Assembly (NCBI GenBank): GCA_012840125.1
Contig: DULZ01000056.1
Location: 1 to 44,268 of the forward strand
Direction: 5' to 3'
DNA length: 44,268 bases
Origin: Clostridia bacterium
Lineage (GTDB): Bacteria > Bacillota > DULZ01
Of the stretch, positions 42,998 to 44,268 are shown one piece after another. The notes under the pieces were generated by a model. The model did no database searches, was not told the DNA's origin, and saw only the letters and a list, made by a program, of their open reading frames with translations. Position 1 is the stretch's first letter. Every line of letters starts with the position of its first letter. A program made the position numbers and the translations under genes.

Positions 42998-44268
42998 CTA
43001 TTGACTTTTGTTGTTCCGGCAATCCTCCGGCAGCTTGGAGGACCAAGGCAGCAAATCCTGCAGCAAAGATGGATTGCTCCTGAAATCCATGGCCGGCATG
43101 GTGCGGAAAATGTGGGTCAGGTAATGGTACACGTTCAGGTTATTGGCTTTAGCCGTTTCCACAATACTGTAAACAATGGCACTGGCCATAGCTCCCTTTT
43201 TGGTATCGGCAAAAAGCCACGCTTTCCTGCCCATCACAAAGGGTCTAATGGCATTCTCAGCCCGGTTGTTGGAGATCTCAATTCTCCCGTCTTTAAGAAA
43301 AGTATGCAAGGCATCCCTTTGATGGAAGGAATATTCCACTGCCTCGCCAAGTTTGGACCCTTGGAGAGGATTAATGGTTTTAATCCACGACCAGTAAGCC
43401 TCAAGAACAGGTTTAGACAGTTCCTGACGCTTCTTTTTCCTTTCTTCCGGTGGCAGGTCCTTTAGTTGTTCTTCAATGGCAAATAGCTGGTTGCAATAAT
43501 CAAATCCTATCGCTGCCGAAGAGCCTGACTTGTCACCGGTTCTTGGCATGGCTTCTTCAAATTTTCGTCGCACATGGGCCCAGCAGCCGCACCGGGTGAC
43601 ATCAGGCACTTTGTTGTAACCGTTGTAACCGTCGGTTTGCAGGTAACCTTTAAAGCCAGCTAGAAACCGCCTAGCGTGTTCCCCGGAACGGGTGGGCTGG
43701 TATTCGTAGAGTATCACCGGAGACGATCCGGTATTGCCCGAACAATAAACCCACATGCGGGATTCAGAAGAAGGCTTTTTCCCCTCTTCTTTCAGCACTT
43801 GGATCACCGTTTCATCGGCATGGATGACCGGCTGTTTAAGAAGATAGGATTTCATTTCTTCCCACAAGGGTAACAGCCAGTCCTGGGCCGAACGGATAAT
43901 CCAGTTGGCCAAGGTGGCCCGGGAAAGAGTTACTCCCTGGTTGGCCCAGTCTTTTTCCTGCCGGTACAAGGGCATCCCGTTGACATATTTTTGATACATC
44001 ACATGGGCGACACTGGAAGGAGAAGCCAAGCTCTTTTTGATAACAGGTGCTGGAGTGGGGGCTTTAACAATAGTGGCTTCGCCGGTTTCCTTTTCACAGT
44101 TTTCGCAGACATAACTAAAACGGACATACCGGAGGAGCCTCACTTGGGCAGGGATAAACTCTATCTCTTCCCTCACCGTCTCTTTGCCGAGGGGACGCAG
44201 GGAACTGCCGCAGGTCTTACACTCTAGTTCTTCTTCCTCCAATTCGCACAGGATTTCTTCCACGGGCA
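42998..44268 (-). CDS. tnpC: IS66 family transposase (TnpC), partial
   Basis: At least 421 residues, open to the right edge; a full TnpC has about 500-540, so roughly 100 N-terminal residues lie outside. Seen: a zinc-finger-like part (CKTCG ... CENCE), the DDE core with VIHADETVIQVL, LQTDGYNGYN and NNRAENAIRPFVMGRKAWLF (the E of the triad), and the C-terminal IS66_C-type end (YHYLTHIFRTMP). It cuts and joins the element's ends, normally with TnpA and TnpB, which are not in the window. It looks intact as far as visible. Confidence 0.94.
   Translation of the reverse strand, partial: PVEEILCELEEEELECKTCGSSLRPLGKETVREEIEFIPAQVRLLRYVRFSYVCENCEKETGEATIVKAPTPAPVIKKSLASPSSVAHVMYQKYVNGMPLYRQEKDWANQGVTLSRATLANWIIRSAQDWLLPLWEEMKSYLLKQPVIHADETVIQVLKEEGKKPSSESRMWVYCSGNTGSSPVILYEYQPTRSGEHARRFLAGFKGYLQTDGYNGYNKVPDVTRCGCWAHVRRKFEEAMPRTGDKSGSSAAIGFDYCNQLFAIEEQLKDLPPEERKKKRQELSKPVLEAYWSWIKTINPLQGSKLGEAVEYSFHQRDALHTFLKDGRIEISNNRAENAIRPFVMGRKAWLFADTKKGAMASAIVYSIVETAKANNLNVYHYLTHIFRTMPAMDFRSNPSLLQDLLPWSSKLPEDCRNNKSQ

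Larger units (their letters stand above)
42829..44268 (-). mobile_element. IS66-family insertion sequence, left part only
   Basis: A TnpC-type transposase fills most of this segment. GTAAGCG at 42829-42835 has the form of IS66-family termini, which as I recall begin GTAAGCG, and would be the tip of the element. About 165 bases separate it from the transposase stop. GTTGATTT (42821-42828) would be the 8-base target duplication. The other end lies beyond the window, so neither the repeat pair nor the duplication can be confirmed here. Confidence 0.7.

Overview
The window looks like chromosomal DNA of a Gram-positive anaerobe, most likely a Clostridia-class Firmicute (Peptococcaceae/Moorella-like). 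This rests on strong AGGAGG-type ribosome sites with frequent GTG and TTG starts, a DegV protein, a copper-amine-oxidase-type 'stalk' domain protein, a CobB-type sirtuin, a rubredoxin-domain protein, and an apparent selenocysteine codon. Most of the window is fairly GC-rich by eye. The cassette at about 34.5-37.0 kb is clearly more AT-rich.

Layout. 0-6 kb: an HD-hydrolase pseudogene, a DegV protein, a small coiled protein and a MacAB-like ABC efflux operon. 6-12 kb: a stalk-domain protein, a hotdog thioesterase, a sulfonate/nitrate-type ABC importer followed by an isochorismatase-like hydrolase, and a membrane NERD protein. 12-18.6 kb: a rubredoxin-domain gene with an internal TAA, a one-spacer CRISPR relic, exonuclease III, a DedA protein, a two-component system and a sirtuin. 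18.5-22.4 kb: a REP-like hairpin, a lipoprotein serpin, a cyclodeaminase-like protein and two unassigned proteins.

22.8-31.4 kb is the main metabolic locus. A LysR regulator is followed by six co-directional genes: a 3-hydroxyacyl-CoA-dehydrogenase-family enzyme, an MFS transporter, an aldehyde dehydrogenase, a ThDP enzyme, an SCP2-domain protein and a very recognisable sulfoacetaldehyde acetyltransferase (Xsc), ending at a strong terminator. The set suggests uptake and breakdown of a C2/C3 sulfonate to sulfite and acetyl phosphate. The order of the steps before Xsc is inference.

31.5-34.4 kb: an ArsC/Spx-family gene in which UGA replaces the catalytic cysteine codon and is followed by a SECIS-like hairpin (probable selenoprotein), a small membrane protein, decayed fragments and a chemoreceptor. 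34.5-37 kb: an AT-rich two-gene cassette (HD hydrolase plus a Panacea/DUF4065-like protein) that could be a defence or toxin-antitoxin unit. 37-44.3 kb: a second ABC efflux operon whose adaptor gene carries an in-frame TAA, and an HD-GYP gene whose last codons appear to have been replaced by the end of an IS66-family element that runs off the right edge.

No rRNA, tRNA, cas genes or selenocysteine machinery were seen. All calls come from reading the sequence; no database search was run.
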